This document shows positions 44,640-54,875 of a stretch of 64,000 nt of DNA, one piece after another. Position numbers and translations under genes: made by a program. The first letter of the stretch is position 1. Each line of letters begins with the position of its first letter. The stretch spans positions 124,001 through 188,000 of the forward strand of contig NC_009614.1 in assembly GCF_000012825.1 (NCBI RefSeq), in the 5' to 3' direction. Source of the stretch: Phocaeicola vulgatus ATCC 8482 (lineage in GTDB: Bacteria; Bacteroidota; Bacteroidia; Bacteroidales; Bacteroidaceae). The notes under the pieces were generated by a model. It worked only from the letters and a program-made list of their open reading frames with translations, had not been told where the DNA came from and ran no database searches.

Positions 44640-47282
44640 TTATAATTTTTGATTGTAACCTTCATTCAGTTCTTTGGTTTCTTTTCCTATTTTCACCCGT
44701 ACAGGACCGGTTGCTGAATAGTACCAAACACCATGCTGCATATAGATTGCAGCATATACGTCATGATCCGATTCTAAAACAAAGTTACCTTTCTTTAGTG
44801 AACGGCCACAGCCAAGATACATCAGTTGAATCTGACCTTCTTTTTCTCTTATCAATCCTAACCCGCCACAGAATGAAACACGTTTGGAAGGATGATGAGC
44901 CTGCATGTCCGTCGCACTGAACAGATAATCCGCATATCCGTCCGCCGTATTCACCTTCACCCCGGTACAGCCATCATCTCCCTGCAAGGCTTCTACACCG
45001 AGCACATTCGGACCACTCTTTTTATACGCTTCATAAACAGAAACAAAAGGATGAGTATGAGCATTATTACCTTCCTGACGGACAATCAAAGCAGGAGTCG
45101 GCATAGGAGGCATACAAATATCGCCGGGAGTCAACCCTTTATTCATTGTAGTCGGGGGAGCATCCACCTGATAAATTTCACGTCCCTCACCTCCTGTCAT
45201 CCATAAACGCGCCGTTATATCTTCGGGCATACTCCATGAAGCGATGAAATTCTGGTTATAATCGGATTTATGCAGATTGGAAAACCAATGATATCCTTCA
45301 TGCCACGTTTTGTCAAACTTCTCCAAAGCCTCACCGGGAAGCTTGTTCCCTTCCGAATCAGTGATTTCCATCGAAGTACCTACATGATGGAACAAATAAT
45401 CATTATCCGCCCTGTCCGACCGGAAAATATCCACATAATAACCACTATTCCCCGAAGTACGGACCATAGCGACCATTCTTCTTTTCTCACCGGCAGACAC
45501 ATCGGCAAAGTTGAGGTAAGGAGTTAATTCTCTATCATTTACGAATTCTCCCTCCTTCACCATAGGTTCCATAGCATGAATAGTGATATCTCCTTCCGTA
45601 TATCCGGGTAAAACCGTATTAGAACCTGTAGGAGACTGATGGTATCCATGATCTTTGCTCCAATAGGACTCATAAGCCGCTGCATCCGGAGCCAACGCAT
45701 AACCATACGCATAGAATTGTAAAGCCAACCCGTTCGGAGTGAGATGGTATCCTTTTTTACCACCATACAGAGTGAACATCATTTTATAATCTCCCTCCCA
45801 GTTCTTCATTGTAATAAAACGATGATGGGGAGAATAAGACGCACGCTCATTACTCTCTGCACGTACAGACGGGATGGTAGCTGTATAGGTACAAAGCCCT
45901 GTCCAACCGGCATTATTTCTGGAGTATTTCTTTTGAGAAATCCCTTTGTTCAAGGCACTTGCCACTTTTTCCACCCCCTCCTTATTATCTGTTCCGGTAT
46001 AATAAGTCAGCAGATTTTCAAACGTCTGAAAATTAGCACTTCCCCCACGTGAATCACCGAACACCACCATATTGGCTGCATCGTCCATCCAAGGAAATAC
46101 AGCCATTGCAGCTTTCTGCAAAATGGGGTTACCGGCTATGATATCTATCCCGGCACGTTTCAAGGGAGCCGCCCAATCAAGCAATGACTGCACTGTACCG
46201 AATGAATAACCGGGAGATTCCGGCCACAGCCCTGTCACCCGATCGTAAGTTTTCAATATATCGGGAATGGCATCATGATAGGGAGTAGATTCGTTCACCA
46301 GCAGATTCAAATAATACTCTTTTCCTTTACCGTCAGCATAAGCCTCATTATGATCGAGCACCAACATAGGACGCAGCATTATATTCCACCCGTTCACATT
46401 CCAGTTACCCGATTTGCCACCGCGTACCAGCCCTATATTGATAAAACGCTTAAAGACTTCGGCAGCTACCGTTTTTGTATCTTTCCCAATTGCTTTCAGA
46501 TGAGCATGAGGATGCCGTATCAAATAATCGAAAGCAAAATCATACGCCATTGCCGCATGCATTACCAAATCATCATGTATCTGTTCGTAATCATAATAGC
46601 CGCAAATACCTCCCGGTTCCCAACCACCGACACTGCCACACGACTTTTCAGGGTCCAAAATAGGATTCATATAATACGTCCCTACCAACCACACATTAAA
46701 TATATCTGTGGCAAAACGGGCAAACTTCTCTTCTCCTGTCACCCAATAAACAAAAGCGGCATTTTCTGCTAATGTCAAGATCTCGACATTATTCCCCCGT
46801 ATCATGTGCCCGCTTTCCTTATAAGGCACTTTGACCGAAGGCTCCGAAGGATTTAATTTATTAATTCCCCACATATCACCTGTTTCATTATAAGAAGTGC
46901 GGTCCTCCAACGGAACATTGACATACTTATTCCAAGTACGCATTCCCGGCATTCTTACAGTGGGAACAGGAGCATTCCCCTCTCCATAGTCCCAATTCTG
47001 TTTTTTCAAATAACATTGAGTATAGCGCTCTCCATCTTTCCAATACATGGCCAGCCGGAAAGTTATCCATTCGGGATCAGTCTGATGACGATCCACATAT
47101 TTTTCCACTTTGGAGCGGATAGCTGCAAAGGCTTCCCCAGCCCAAGGCTCATTTTTCACTTTTTGCAGAACAGACGCTCTATCCGCCGGAGAAACATATA
47201 CACAAGGGTGTTGCTGCGCCTGAACAGCCGACATACACCCTATCCATAAAATAAAGGTTACTAAAATATTTTTCATACTCAT
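44640..47282 (-). CDS. Heparinase II/III-like polysaccharide lyase
   Basis: 880 residues; start at 47282 (MSMKNIL; ATG 47276 also possible). Signal peptide ends around MSAVQAQ. The N-terminal alpha/alpha toroid (about 25-400) includes LTLAENAAFVYWVTGEEKFA and SGNWNVNGWNIMLRPMLVL, and the C-terminal part (about 480-860) is a beta-sandwich domain, as in heparinase II/III-type lyases. His- and Tyr-rich segments (HHRFITMKNWEGDYKMMF) suit a Tyr/His active site. CAZy family is uncertain; relatives act on uronic-acid polysaccharides, which agrees with the GH88 gene downstream. The ATG immediately follows the stop of the serine hydrolase, so they are coupled. Confidence 0.78.
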   Translation of the reverse strand: MSMKNILVTFILWIGCMSAVQAQQHPCVYVSPADRASVLQKVKNEPWAGEAFAAIRSKVEKYVDRHQTDPEWITFRLAMYWKDGERYTQCYLKKQNWDYGEGNAPVPTVRMPGMRTWNKYVNVPLEDRTSYNETGDMWGINKLNPSEPSVKVPYKESGHMIRGNNVEILTLAENAAFVYWVTGEEKFARFATDIFNVWLVGTYYMNPILDPEKSCGSVGGWEPGGICGYYDYEQIHDDLVMHAAMAYDFAFDYLIRHPHAHLKAIGKDTKTVAAEVFKRFINIGLVRGGKSGNWNVNGWNIMLRPMLVLDHNEAYADGKGKEYYLNLLVNESTPYHDAIPDILKTYDRVTGLWPESPGYSFGTVQSLLDWAAPLKRAGIDIIAGNPILQKAAMAVFPWMDDAANMVVFGDSRGGSANFQTFENLLTYYTGTDNKEGVEKVASALNKGISQKKYSRNNAGWTGLCTYTATIPSVRAESNERASYSPHHRFITMKNWEGDYKMMFTLYGGKKGYHLTPNGLALQFYAYGYALAPDAAAYESYWSKDHGYHQSPTGSNTVLPGYTEGDITIHAMEPMVKEGEFVNDRELTPYLNFADVSAGEKRRMVAMVRTSGNSGYYVDIFRSDRADNDYLFHHVGTSMEITDSEGNKLPGEALEKFDKTWHEGYHWFSNLHKSDYNQNFIASWSMPEDITARLWMTGGEGREIYQVDAPPTTMNKGLTPGDICMPPMPTPALIVRQEGNNAHTHPFVSVYEAYKKSGPNVLGVEALQGDDGCTGVKVNTADGYADYLFSATDMQAHHPSKRVSFCGGLGLIREKEGQIQLMYLGCGRSLKKGNFVLESDHDVYAAIYMQHGVWYYSATGPVRVKIGKETKELNEGYNQKL

Positions 47283-48368
47283 TTATTGATTTACTATCTT
47301 GGTTACCGTTTCAGACAGGACAGGACTGCCATAAAAAGAAGAGAAGCCGTCTTTTTTATTAGCTCCTCCCTGTACGTGAGCTATAAAGAAACCATACACG
47401 CTATCACGTTTATTTATCCACGGGTAAGCACCAGCCCATCCGGGAGAACTAATCTGATAAGCTTCTCCTGTAGTCTCATCAACCAGTTCACGCCATTCAC
47501 CTAATCCATAGATACCAGTGTGGTGCTGTCCTAACGCTTTCTCAACATACTCACCAGGAGCAACAACAGCATTCCGTACCTGATCTACCTGCATAGTTTG
47601 AACTGTTTCCGGTTTCAATATCTCTTTGTTCCCGAAACGTCCGTTATGATAAATCATTTTCAAGAAACGGATATAATCATTCAGCGTGGTACACAATCCA
47701 CCTCCCAACATAGGAGCATGTCCCCCGTCAGTATTAACCGGAGTAAAATGAGAGCCAGTCATTTCCAAAGGAACGGCAATTAATTTCTGAAATAAAAATT
47801 CAAACTCTTCCCCCATAGCTACTTCGGCCATACGTCCGGCTATTTGCATGGCCAATCCTCCATATTCAAATCGAATTCCCGGTGCAAAAACAGTATCCAA
47901 AGGCAATATCTCTGTGACAGCCGAATCCAAATGATTGTAATTGTCCACCCGGGGAGCAGGCAGGTAAGGACGTACACCGGAAGTATGAGAGAGTAATTGA
48001 CGCAAAAGGATATCGCCTTTCGCATCGCCCCTGAACTGCGGTAACCACTTCTCTACAGGATCATCCCAACTCAAATCCGTCCGGTCCACTACCGCACCAA
48101 TTACGGCAGCAGCCACCCACTTGCCGGCAGAAGCGACATACACTTTTGTATCTCCGGTGAAAGAGCCATACGTCTTTTCAAACAACACTGAATCATTCTT
48201 TATCACACATATTGCTCCCCCCGGATAGTATCCCTTATCCATCCAGGTACTGATTATGGAATCCAAAGGGGTAAAATCATAAGTTACATTCTGTTTACCT
48301 TGCCGTAAACAAGAAGTCACAACCAAGCCAACAGCCAATATCAAAATAAAAACGAATCCTCTATTCAT
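47283..48368 (-). CDS. Serine beta-lactamase-fold hydrolase, lipoprotein (probable esterase)
   Basis: 361 residues. Lipoprotein signal VTSC (Cys20). Class C beta-lactamase/serine hydrolase fold: S-x-x-K motif at Ser80-Lys83 (VASAGKWVAAAV), LLRQLLSHTSGVRPYLP, and a Y-x-x triad position in FEYGGLAMQ (YGG rather than the usual YxN). The third motif shows HVQGG in place of K-T-G. Members in glycan loci often act as esterases or peptidases rather than antibiotic hydrolases. It is joined end to start with the lyase gene (0 bp between) and follows GH127 by 77 bp. Confidence 0.82.
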   Translation of the reverse strand: MNRGFVFILILAVGLVVTSCLRQGKQNVTYDFTPLDSIISTWMDKGYYPGGAICVIKNDSVLFEKTYGSFTGDTKVYVASAGKWVAAAVIGAVVDRTDLSWDDPVEKWLPQFRGDAKGDILLRQLLSHTSGVRPYLPAPRVDNYNHLDSAVTEILPLDTVFAPGIRFEYGGLAMQIAGRMAEVAMGEEFEFLFQKLIAVPLEMTGSHFTPVNTDGGHAPMLGGGLCTTLNDYIRFLKMIYHNGRFGNKEILKPETVQTMQVDQVRNAVVAPGEYVEKALGQHHTGIYGLGEWRELVDETTGEAYQISSPGWAGAYPWINKRDSVYGFFIAHVQGGANKKDGFSSFYGSPVLSETVTKIVNQ

Positions 48369-48445
48369 ATTCCTATATCATTTGATTAGTCAAACCATAT
48401 ATAAATACGAATCAAAGGATTCATTTACTCATCTAATAATGAAAT

Positions 48446-50368
48446 TTATTCTTTCTCCAAATCCCAATATACCACATAACGCTGCCGATGAATATTGTAC
48501 AACGGTTCTATCACATCTCCTTGCGAAGTCGTAAACTTTAATTCCGTACCGACACGCTGTACACTGCGTTCAGGATGCTTGACATCGAGTTTTAACGTAG
48601 TGCGAAGTCCTGCAGGGATATGATAATCATACGTATAATAATCATTGTACAAAGCAGGATTGGAATCGGGCGCAGGTGCCTGCATTCCTTCTGTTCCCCG
48701 CTTACCGGCCAACACTACCGGACCATAAACCAACGCTCCTTTTTGAGGATTATCCGGGGTCGTTTCCACACGGAGACACATAGGATAATCAGCCGTAATA
48801 CGGTCACCGTCTTTCCATAGACGAGTAATGGCAATATATGAACCTGGCTTCTGTTTCACCGCTATCTTTTTGCCATTCACAAACACTTTCACTCCCTTGC
48901 TCCATGAAGGATAACGAAGATAAACCGTAGTCTCTACAGGATTTTGGGCTCTTATGGTCAGAACAGTGGTCTCCTCTGCCGGAAAATCCGTTTCCTGCCG
49001 GAGAGTCAATCCTTTCTCGCGCCAATTAACCACCGAGGGGATAAAAAGATTCACATAAATGCCTTTGTCATTGTGATAATAAATAGCTTCTCCATATTTA
49101 GCATGGTTCTCAAAACCGCTTCCCACACAACACCAGAAAGAATTTTCTTTCGTACTATACACCTTATGCGAGCCTGAAAGCAAGGGCAGGAAATATGTTA
49201 CCATACCGGTCTGAGGATCTTGCTGTCCCAAAATATGGTTGTAAAGGGCCCGTTCATAATAATCCGCAATGGCAGCATCGGCTGTCCAGCAGAACAAATG
49301 ACGGGACAGTTTCAACATATTATAGGTACAACACGTTTCCCCAGTATAACCTGACACATGCTTGGAGAACCGGGCCGGGTCAAAATAATGTTCCTTGTCA
49401 CTACTGCATCCAGGGGCAAATGTATGATGGTCTATCATAGTATGCCAAAAGAAATCGGATAACTTTCTGCTGTTCTCATCCTCTGTCAATTCATAATTGC
49501 GAGCTTCGGCTATCACTTTCGGAATGAATGTATTGGTATGTTTAGTACCCAAATCATCACGTAGTTCCTTTAACGGATCAATCACTTCATTATGGTAAAA
49601 GAATTGAGCCAGCCACCGATGACGTTCGTCCCCGGTTATCGCATACAAATTATAAAAGGACTCATTCACTCCACCAAATTCATTCCGTATCATTTTTTGA
49701 CGTGTAGTCTCATCCAAAGGTTTGAGTTTATGATATGCCCAGTCGGCCATACGGATAACAACCTCCAAAGCTTTCTGATTGTCACTGTAAAGATACTGGT
49801 CTATCAATCCAGAGAAAAGCTTATGAAGCGTGTACCACGGTGCCCATACACTGGTACCACGGATATTCCGATTGATCAATTCTTCAGGATAAGCACTCAG
49901 ATAGCCGTTACCCAATGCGGTTTGTACCTCCGCCAGGCCATTCACCAGACTATCCCCTTTTTGTTTGAACTGTTCACTGCCGGTTGCCGCATACATCAAG
50001 CCGTAGGCAGAAAGCAAGTGCCCTGTGGTGTGTCCACGCAATTCACAGTCCAAGGACTCCCATCCACCTAACTTCTTTACTGTCATATAACCACCTTCAC
50101 GACCTGCAAACACGCCAGCATTGGTACGAAAACTATGCAACAGCCTGTTCACCTCTATAGAAGCCATCCACATAGAATCACGCATCATATTTTCACGAAA
50201 ACGGCTTGGAAGCAAACGAACATCTTTCAAATCAAAACTCTTGACTTTCATCGGAGCCACGGTTTCTCTCTTCAACTTTCCGGCATGTTGGCCGGGATAA
50301 ACAGACTGGGCCGTCAAAGCACCCGACATAGCCAATAACCCGGCTACAACTAAAATTTTCTTCTTCAT
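48446..50368 (-). CDS. GH127-family beta-L-arabinofuranosidase (DUF1680)
   Basis: 640 residues. Signal peptide about 1-20 (SGALTAQ). Alpha/alpha barrel with DVRLLPSRFRENMMRDS, YLSAYPEEL, GYTGETCCTYNMLKLSRH and FWCCVGSGFENHAKYGEA. The E-x-C and C-C residues are the zinc and cysteine-nucleophile residues of the GH127/GH146 type. It removes beta-L-arabinofuranose, as found on plant extensins, arabinogalactan proteins and rhamnogalacturonan II. GH127 versus GH146 is not separable by eye. Lies after the beta-helix gene at 50495, with a terminator-like hairpin between. Confidence 0.9.
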   Translation of the reverse strand: MKKKILVVAGLLAMSGALTAQSVYPGQHAGKLKRETVAPMKVKSFDLKDVRLLPSRFRENMMRDSMWMASIEVNRLLHSFRTNAGVFAGREGGYMTVKKLGGWESLDCELRGHTTGHLLSAYGLMYAATGSEQFKQKGDSLVNGLAEVQTALGNGYLSAYPEELINRNIRGTSVWAPWYTLHKLFSGLIDQYLYSDNQKALEVVIRMADWAYHKLKPLDETTRQKMIRNEFGGVNESFYNLYAITGDERHRWLAQFFYHNEVIDPLKELRDDLGTKHTNTFIPKVIAEARNYELTEDENSRKLSDFFWHTMIDHHTFAPGCSSDKEHYFDPARFSKHVSGYTGETCCTYNMLKLSRHLFCWTADAAIADYYERALYNHILGQQDPQTGMVTYFLPLLSGSHKVYSTKENSFWCCVGSGFENHAKYGEAIYYHNDKGIYVNLFIPSVVNWREKGLTLRQETDFPAEETTVLTIRAQNPVETTVYLRYPSWSKGVKVFVNGKKIAVKQKPGSYIAITRLWKDGDRITADYPMCLRVETTPDNPQKGALVYGPVVLAGKRGTEGMQAPAPDSNPALYNDYYTYDYHIPAGLRTTLKLDVKHPERSVQRVGTELKFTTSQGDVIEPLYNIHRQRYVVYWDLEKE

Positions 50369-50423
50369 TGTCTTTTTCTAATTAGTTCCTCAATCGACAT
50401 TCAAACTTGCTACATAATACGAT

Positions 50424-50460
50424 AAAAGAGAGAAAAACACTCAATGCTTTTCTCTCTTTT
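50424..50460 (-). terminator. Hairpin, probable terminator after the beta-helix hydrolase
   Basis: Perfect 13-bp A/T- and GA-rich arms AAAAGAGAGAAAA (50424-50436) and TTTTCTCTCTTTT (50448-50460). 35 bp past the stop at 50495; followed by weak T content, so attenuation rather than full stop is possible. Confidence 0.6.
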
Positions 50461-50494
50461 CATAAATAGGTCCAACTATAAAACAGTTTTTTAT

Positions 50495-51880
50495 CTACTT
50501 TATCTTTATTCCTTCGATATATTCATTCGTGATAAAACCCTTTAAATCCTTTATCTTCTCTCCATTAACCACCACATTTTCAAACGTAATATTCCGCACC
50601 ATCCTTTCTTTATCCAGCCCTTTTATCAACGAAGGATTCTCGCCTACTCCGTTATAAGTAATATTACGGAAAGTTACTCCATCAATGCTCTGTCCGGGCT
50701 GTTTGTCATATTTAGGATTGAAACGAATGTTGATATGGAACAATTTTCCTTCTTGAATACTTTCCACCCGAATATCCTCAAATAAAATATTCTTCACCCT
50801 GTTTCTATCACCGGCATCTATAGCCATACATCCCTGATAAGGCACATCATCTTCATCATGTTCCAAAATATCAATATTCCGAAAAATCAAATTTTCAATG
50901 GTCTCACCTATCAAGGACTCCGGATCACCATGACCACCTACATTGATAGGATGAGCAATATCCGCCCAAAGAATGGAATTCTGTACAGTGATATTATCCG
51001 AACCGCCCCACCAGTTCCAACGATGATTATATAAAGCAATGCAGTCATCACTATTACGCATAAACACATTGTCTATCAATACATCGTGACAGCACATCAT
51101 GTCAATGCCATCACTCCAACCTTTGCAACTAAAAGATTTCAAATTTCTGATTGTCACCCCTACAGAACCTCCTCCGAATACCGTGTAATGATCCGGATTG
51201 ATCACCGTTATGCCATCCACCACTACATTTTTAGAATCTGTTATTTCAATGCCACGAATAGGATGATCCAAGATACCTCTACCCACAATACGTACATTTT
51301 CGGCTTTATCCACCCATAGTTTTGCTTTCACAACTGCTCCCGGAGCCAAATAAACCGTCGTATTACTTGGTATCCTTATCTGATTGTTTGGCAAATCTTT
51401 AGGTCGATGCACTCCCGGCCCAAAATACATCACTCCTTTCTCTTCTTTCGAGTAAGTCTCCGTTTCCATCGGATTGGCAAACACATGAAGGTTATGCAAC
51501 CTATCCCCATTAAACTCCACAGAAAGATATCGGGGTTTATCAAGCATAAATGTAATCACATTCTTATATTGTACATAGCGTATATCATTTACCTGCGGAC
51601 GAATATCTACCTCATGAATCGTTCCATTATTCTTTTTTACCATTACCTCCACAAGACTGCCCATATCAAACTGTACCATCGAAGCATCTTGTACCCTATC
51701 CATATCCACCTGCACATTATATTCAAACAGGTCTTTCCATTCACCCCCCGGAACACGGACACGGACTGTATAATCATCATTATGAGGCATACCTGTTTTC
51801 AATCCTTCGGGATAAGTCACCAACTGAGCCTGTGCAACCGCACAACACACCATAAAACAAAAGGCTAATAACTTTTTCAT
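50495..51880 (-). CDS. Beta-helix glycosidase, clan GH-N (GH28/GH49-like), copy A
   Basis: 461 residues, start at MKKLLAFCFMV (51880); the longer frame adds residues ahead of the signal peptide. N-terminal beta-sandwich (about 25-140, YTVRVRVPGGEWKDLFEYN and NLHVFANPME), then a right-handed beta-helix beginning at IPSNTTVYLAPGAVVKAKL. The catalytic-type acids are in RNSDDCIALYNHRWNW (about 276). Sandwich plus helix resembles GH49 dextranase-type enzymes, while NSDD and GGHGDPE recall GH28 polygalacturonases. Paralogous to the gene at 54876. Attacks an acidic or alpha-linked backbone, substrate unknown. Confidence 0.78.
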   Translation of the reverse strand: MKKLLAFCFMVCCAVAQAQLVTYPEGLKTGMPHNDDYTVRVRVPGGEWKDLFEYNVQVDMDRVQDASMVQFDMGSLVEVMVKKNNGTIHEVDIRPQVNDIRYVQYKNVITFMLDKPRYLSVEFNGDRLHNLHVFANPMETETYSKEEKGVMYFGPGVHRPKDLPNNQIRIPSNTTVYLAPGAVVKAKLWVDKAENVRIVGRGILDHPIRGIEITDSKNVVVDGITVINPDHYTVFGGGSVGVTIRNLKSFSCKGWSDGIDMMCCHDVLIDNVFMRNSDDCIALYNHRWNWWGGSDNITVQNSILWADIAHPINVGGHGDPESLIGETIENLIFRNIDILEHDEDDVPYQGCMAIDAGDRNRVKNILFEDIRVESIQEGKLFHINIRFNPKYDKQPGQSIDGVTFRNITYNGVGENPSLIKGLDKERMVRNITFENVVVNGEKIKDLKGFITNEYIEGIKIK

Positions 51881-51975
51881 TTTTATGCTTTTCTTTTTAA
51901 ATACGTTTGATAAGCATTTTCCACTCAAAAATAAAAGCCTATTAACCATTTTCTCATCAACAATGATCTTATCTT

Positions 51976-53588
51976 CTAGAATTTATTCCGTTCCACCTCT
52001 TTTCCTTCCTGAAAGAATACCACTTCATACGATGCGTTATCATCTGATAGTAACATATCCGAATCAAACATCAGACACTCAATCTCATAAGGTTGCAATG
52101 TTTTCAAAGCAATCCTTCTTTGGCTGGAACCGTTGCATATCACCTCAACTTCCGTCGGTTCCGATGCAGACAAACCAAAGTTCTGTATCTCTACCTTCAA
52201 CCCACCTTTTTCTTTATCAAACAGAGGGCGACGGGCGGAGAGCAGAGCCGGCCGATAATTCACGTATGGCAAACGGGCATAACCATACAACATATTCCCT
52301 TTTTTATCTTTACCTATCATTTTAGGAGCAAATTCATCCGAAGTGATGCCACTGCCCTTCGCTTTAAAGACCACAATCAAATCTTTGCCCGACACCTTGG
52401 TCTTCACAGGCTTGCAACCACGTCCAAAATTCACTTCGGTAAATGAACCGAATCGCAACGACTTTACATCCACATCTGTCTGCGGATTAAAACCTGATTC
52501 GGCAGCAATCTTTACCTCAATAGTACGAGTAGACGGAGTGATCTCTTCTTCATTCAAAACAGACAATAGCATTCCTTTATTCAGAGGAATACTTATATTT
52601 TTGGAACTATGTTTATCGTTAGGCAGATCGTTCCATTTAATGGTATCAATCACGGCAAAATTCATTTGGACAGCACGCCCCTTCTCATCCTGAAAAACTT
52701 TAGGGCGCTCATATTTAAACCAATGTTCCACCGCTCCATCCTTATGGAATGATACACCCGGCACGTATGCTTCCCCTTGTTCTGTCACCCAATGCACTCC
52801 GTCCTTGGAACGCTGATAGAAAGCAATTCTGCCCAACCAGTCATTCACGATCAAGTGATATTGCAACTCATCCCGCCATACCACGGGATCTTCGAATCTG
52901 CCTTCCACATCCGGATAAACTCGTTTGTCAGTCAACTGCATATAAGGTGAAAGTCCGTCTTTACTGATCCAGACACCTCCACCCCGACATACCATCAAGT
53001 AAGAATCATCCTGACGGCGGGCAAAAGTCAAATTGGAAAGCCCCTCTATGATTTTTCGGTCACGAGAATCAAAACTGAATTTACCATACGTCCACACCTT
53101 GCTGTCCACCCCGTCTGCTATATAGTAACCGTCAATCACATAGACCACGACACGGCCATCCTTTAACTGGAACGCTTCCGGATTATGTCCTTTTCCCACA
53201 GAATTTTGAATTTTAAAAGGTCCTTCCAACCGATCACTTACTGCATGGAAAACAGTAGAATTCGACCAAAACATGTGCCCTTTCGGAGAATCCTCAGGCC
53301 AGCCACACACAAACAAATGGTATTTACCATCCGTATCCTGCAATATATTTCCTCCCCAAAAAGAAACTCCGGGAAGTTCTATTCCATTATCCACATAACG
53401 ATTCAGTACACTGTCCGTACCCCAAATCCCCTTAATCTGAATGCCGTCCGGCATAGGAAGGAAACGGTCATAAAACGTGCGCCTTTTACTAAATGCTGCC
53501 ATTCGGCAGGACGTTCACGCTCGGTTATCTGCGCATCTACTGAAGTTAAAAAGAAGCTTGCCGCTATTAAAAAGAAGAGTTTTTTCAT
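51976..53588 (-). pseudogene. Frameshifted secreted beta-propeller glycosidase (GH43/GH32-like fold)
   Basis: The signal peptide and start (MKKLFFLIAASFFLTSVDAQ at 53588, then ITERERPAEWQHLVKGARF) lie in one frame; the rest (YDRFLPMPDGIQIKGIWGTD onward to 51976) is in another. Adding one T to the TTTT run (AAAA at 53472-53475) joins GARF to YDRFLPMP with no loss. The body has propeller motifs FWGGNILQDTDGKYHLFVCG, GKGHNPEAFQLKDGRVVVYV and GRFEDPVVWRDELQYHLIVN. A slipped homopolymer error, sequencing error or natural loss would all explain it. The CAZy family is not certain. A start at an internal ATG (MAAFSK, about 53502) would lack a signal peptide. Confidence 0.75.
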
Positions 53589-53645
53589 TGTGTCATTCAT
53601 TACACGTTAACAAATCGTTTATTTATGTGCTCAAAAATAAAAAGA

Positions 53646-53675
53646 TTAAGCTGACCTAAATATAAGTCAGCTTAA
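53646..53675 (-). terminator. Terminator after the Rpn-type gene
   Basis: TTAAGCTGAC (53646-53655) pairs perfectly with GTCAGCTTAA (53666-53675); on the minus strand followed by TCTTTTTATTTTT. 78 bp past the stop at 53753. Confidence 0.75.
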
Positions 53676-53752
53676 CAAAAAGCACGTAAACCTTTGCGTA
53701 AAATAAAATACCTTAAGAAGCCACCTGTGGATTTATTTAACCAAACATGGGA

Positions 53753-54685
53753 TTACAACTGACTAACCTCTTCGAATGTCAATCCTGTAATTTCCATAAT
53801 ATCTTCTGTAGAGAATCCTTTTTCTTTCATTCTCCGGGCATTTCGAAGAACACCTTCTTTAATGCCCTCTTCACGACCTTCTTCACGACCCTCCGCACGT
53901 CCTTCTAATCGTCCCTCTATCTTTCCCTCTATCTTTCCCTCTATCTTTCCCTCCAACTTAGCAGAATCAAGAACATCATTCTGGATCATCAAAGCGCTAA
54001 GATGTTCATCATAGGCATGGCGTTCCTGAGGCGTCATTGAATAATATTTCAATTTTTCACGTGCCTCACCCAATCCGGGAGCAGTCGTGTCAGGACGGAT
54101 AATACCCGTCTTCAAATATTCTATCCATTCCTCTAAAGGGGTCACCGCCACCTTGTTAAACTCATTCACACGGATCAGAAAATACTCCGGATAAATTTCG
54201 GAAGGCATACGGGGCACAATGGCATCCTTTTCCCGAGTACTCACTTGAAGAAAGTCTCCTGTATGCACTCCTTTAAATATATTCTGCCCATGATAAAGAT
54301 AATCAGTTCCATGACCAATATCGAAATAAAGAATGCTGATAGAATATATCTTTTTAACTTTATAATAAGTCTCGCCCAATGAGATATGTTCTGTAATGGC
54401 TTTAGCCACTCCATACAGGATACGCTCCAAATAATACAGCTCACGCGTATTTTGAATCTCGATGATAACAATCTCATTTTTACTATTGAGAGCTTTGATA
54501 TCAACCCGATTGAACTTATCATTCTCCGTTTGCTGGTTACCCTCGCTTTCCAAAATCTCCACTATATGAATTTCATCACCTATCAGTACCGTAAGGAATC
54601 CTTCGAGCACACCAAAATTAGCTTTATGACGCAGCAGACGCTTAACAGCCCAATCAAAGCGGATATATTTATCTTGTAATTCCAT
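53753..54685 (-). CDS. Rpn-type nuclease/putative transposase (PD-(D/E)XK fold), with EG repeats
   Basis: 310 residues. The N-terminal half reads YIRFDWAVKRLLRHKANFGV and NRVDIKALNSKNEIVIIEIQ, where the D...E-x-Q spacing matches PD-(D/E)XK nucleases of the Rpn/PF12784 family. The C-terminal part holds repeated E-G-K-I and E-G-R-x units (about 243-275) and a helical tail. Rpn proteins promote RecA-independent recombination in E. coli; they are not true transposases. It carries its own -7 box and terminator and lies inside the second polysaccharide locus, on the same strand, as an insertion between glycosidase genes. Confidence 0.85.
   Translation of the reverse strand: MELQDKYIRFDWAVKRLLRHKANFGVLEGFLTVLIGDEIHIVEILESEGNQQTENDKFNRVDIKALNSKNEIVIIEIQNTRELYYLERILYGVAKAITEHISLGETYYKVKKIYSISILYFDIGHGTDYLYHGQNIFKGVHTGDFLQVSTREKDAIVPRMPSEIYPEYFLIRVNEFNKVAVTPLEEWIEYLKTGIIRPDTTAPGLGEAREKLKYYSMTPQERHAYDEHLSALMIQNDVLDSAKLEGKIEGKIEGKIEGRLEGRAEGREEGREEGIKEGVLRNARRMKEKGFSTEDIMEITGLTFEEVSQL
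53915..53950. repeat. Three perfect 12-bp tandem repeats inside the Rpn-type gene
   Basis: CTCTATCTTTCC at 53915-53926, 53927-53938 and 53939-53950; minus strand encodes three E-G-K-I units. Further related 12-bp units lie next to it (CTTCACGACC near 53870-53890). In-frame slippage would only change the length of the linker. Confidence 0.8.
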
Positions 54686-54714
54686 AAGAATATAATTTAT
54701 TCATTTTCAATGGA

Positions 54715-54722
54715 CAAAGATA
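54715..54722 (-). promoter_or_regulatory. -7 box for the Rpn-type gene
   Basis: TATCTTTG on the minus strand, exact TAnnTTTG match, 30 bp upstream of the ATG at 54685. It indicates separate transcription from the surrounding locus. Confidence 0.5.
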
Positions 54723-54875
54723 GCAAAAAGGATCATTCTTTAAAAATTATCCTACCTAAATAATTACCTTTTCTTTTTATTTCGCAAAGATGATTTCTTT
54801 TATATGCTCTCTCTAAAAAACACCGACCACAGAGTTTTAAATCTTCTTGAAGCTCTTGCTTGAAACTACCTTTTT

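Noticed and set aside
53915..53950. Possible CRISPR or minisatellite
   Set aside because: Repeats are 12 bp, directly abutting and in-frame within a gene; no spacers.
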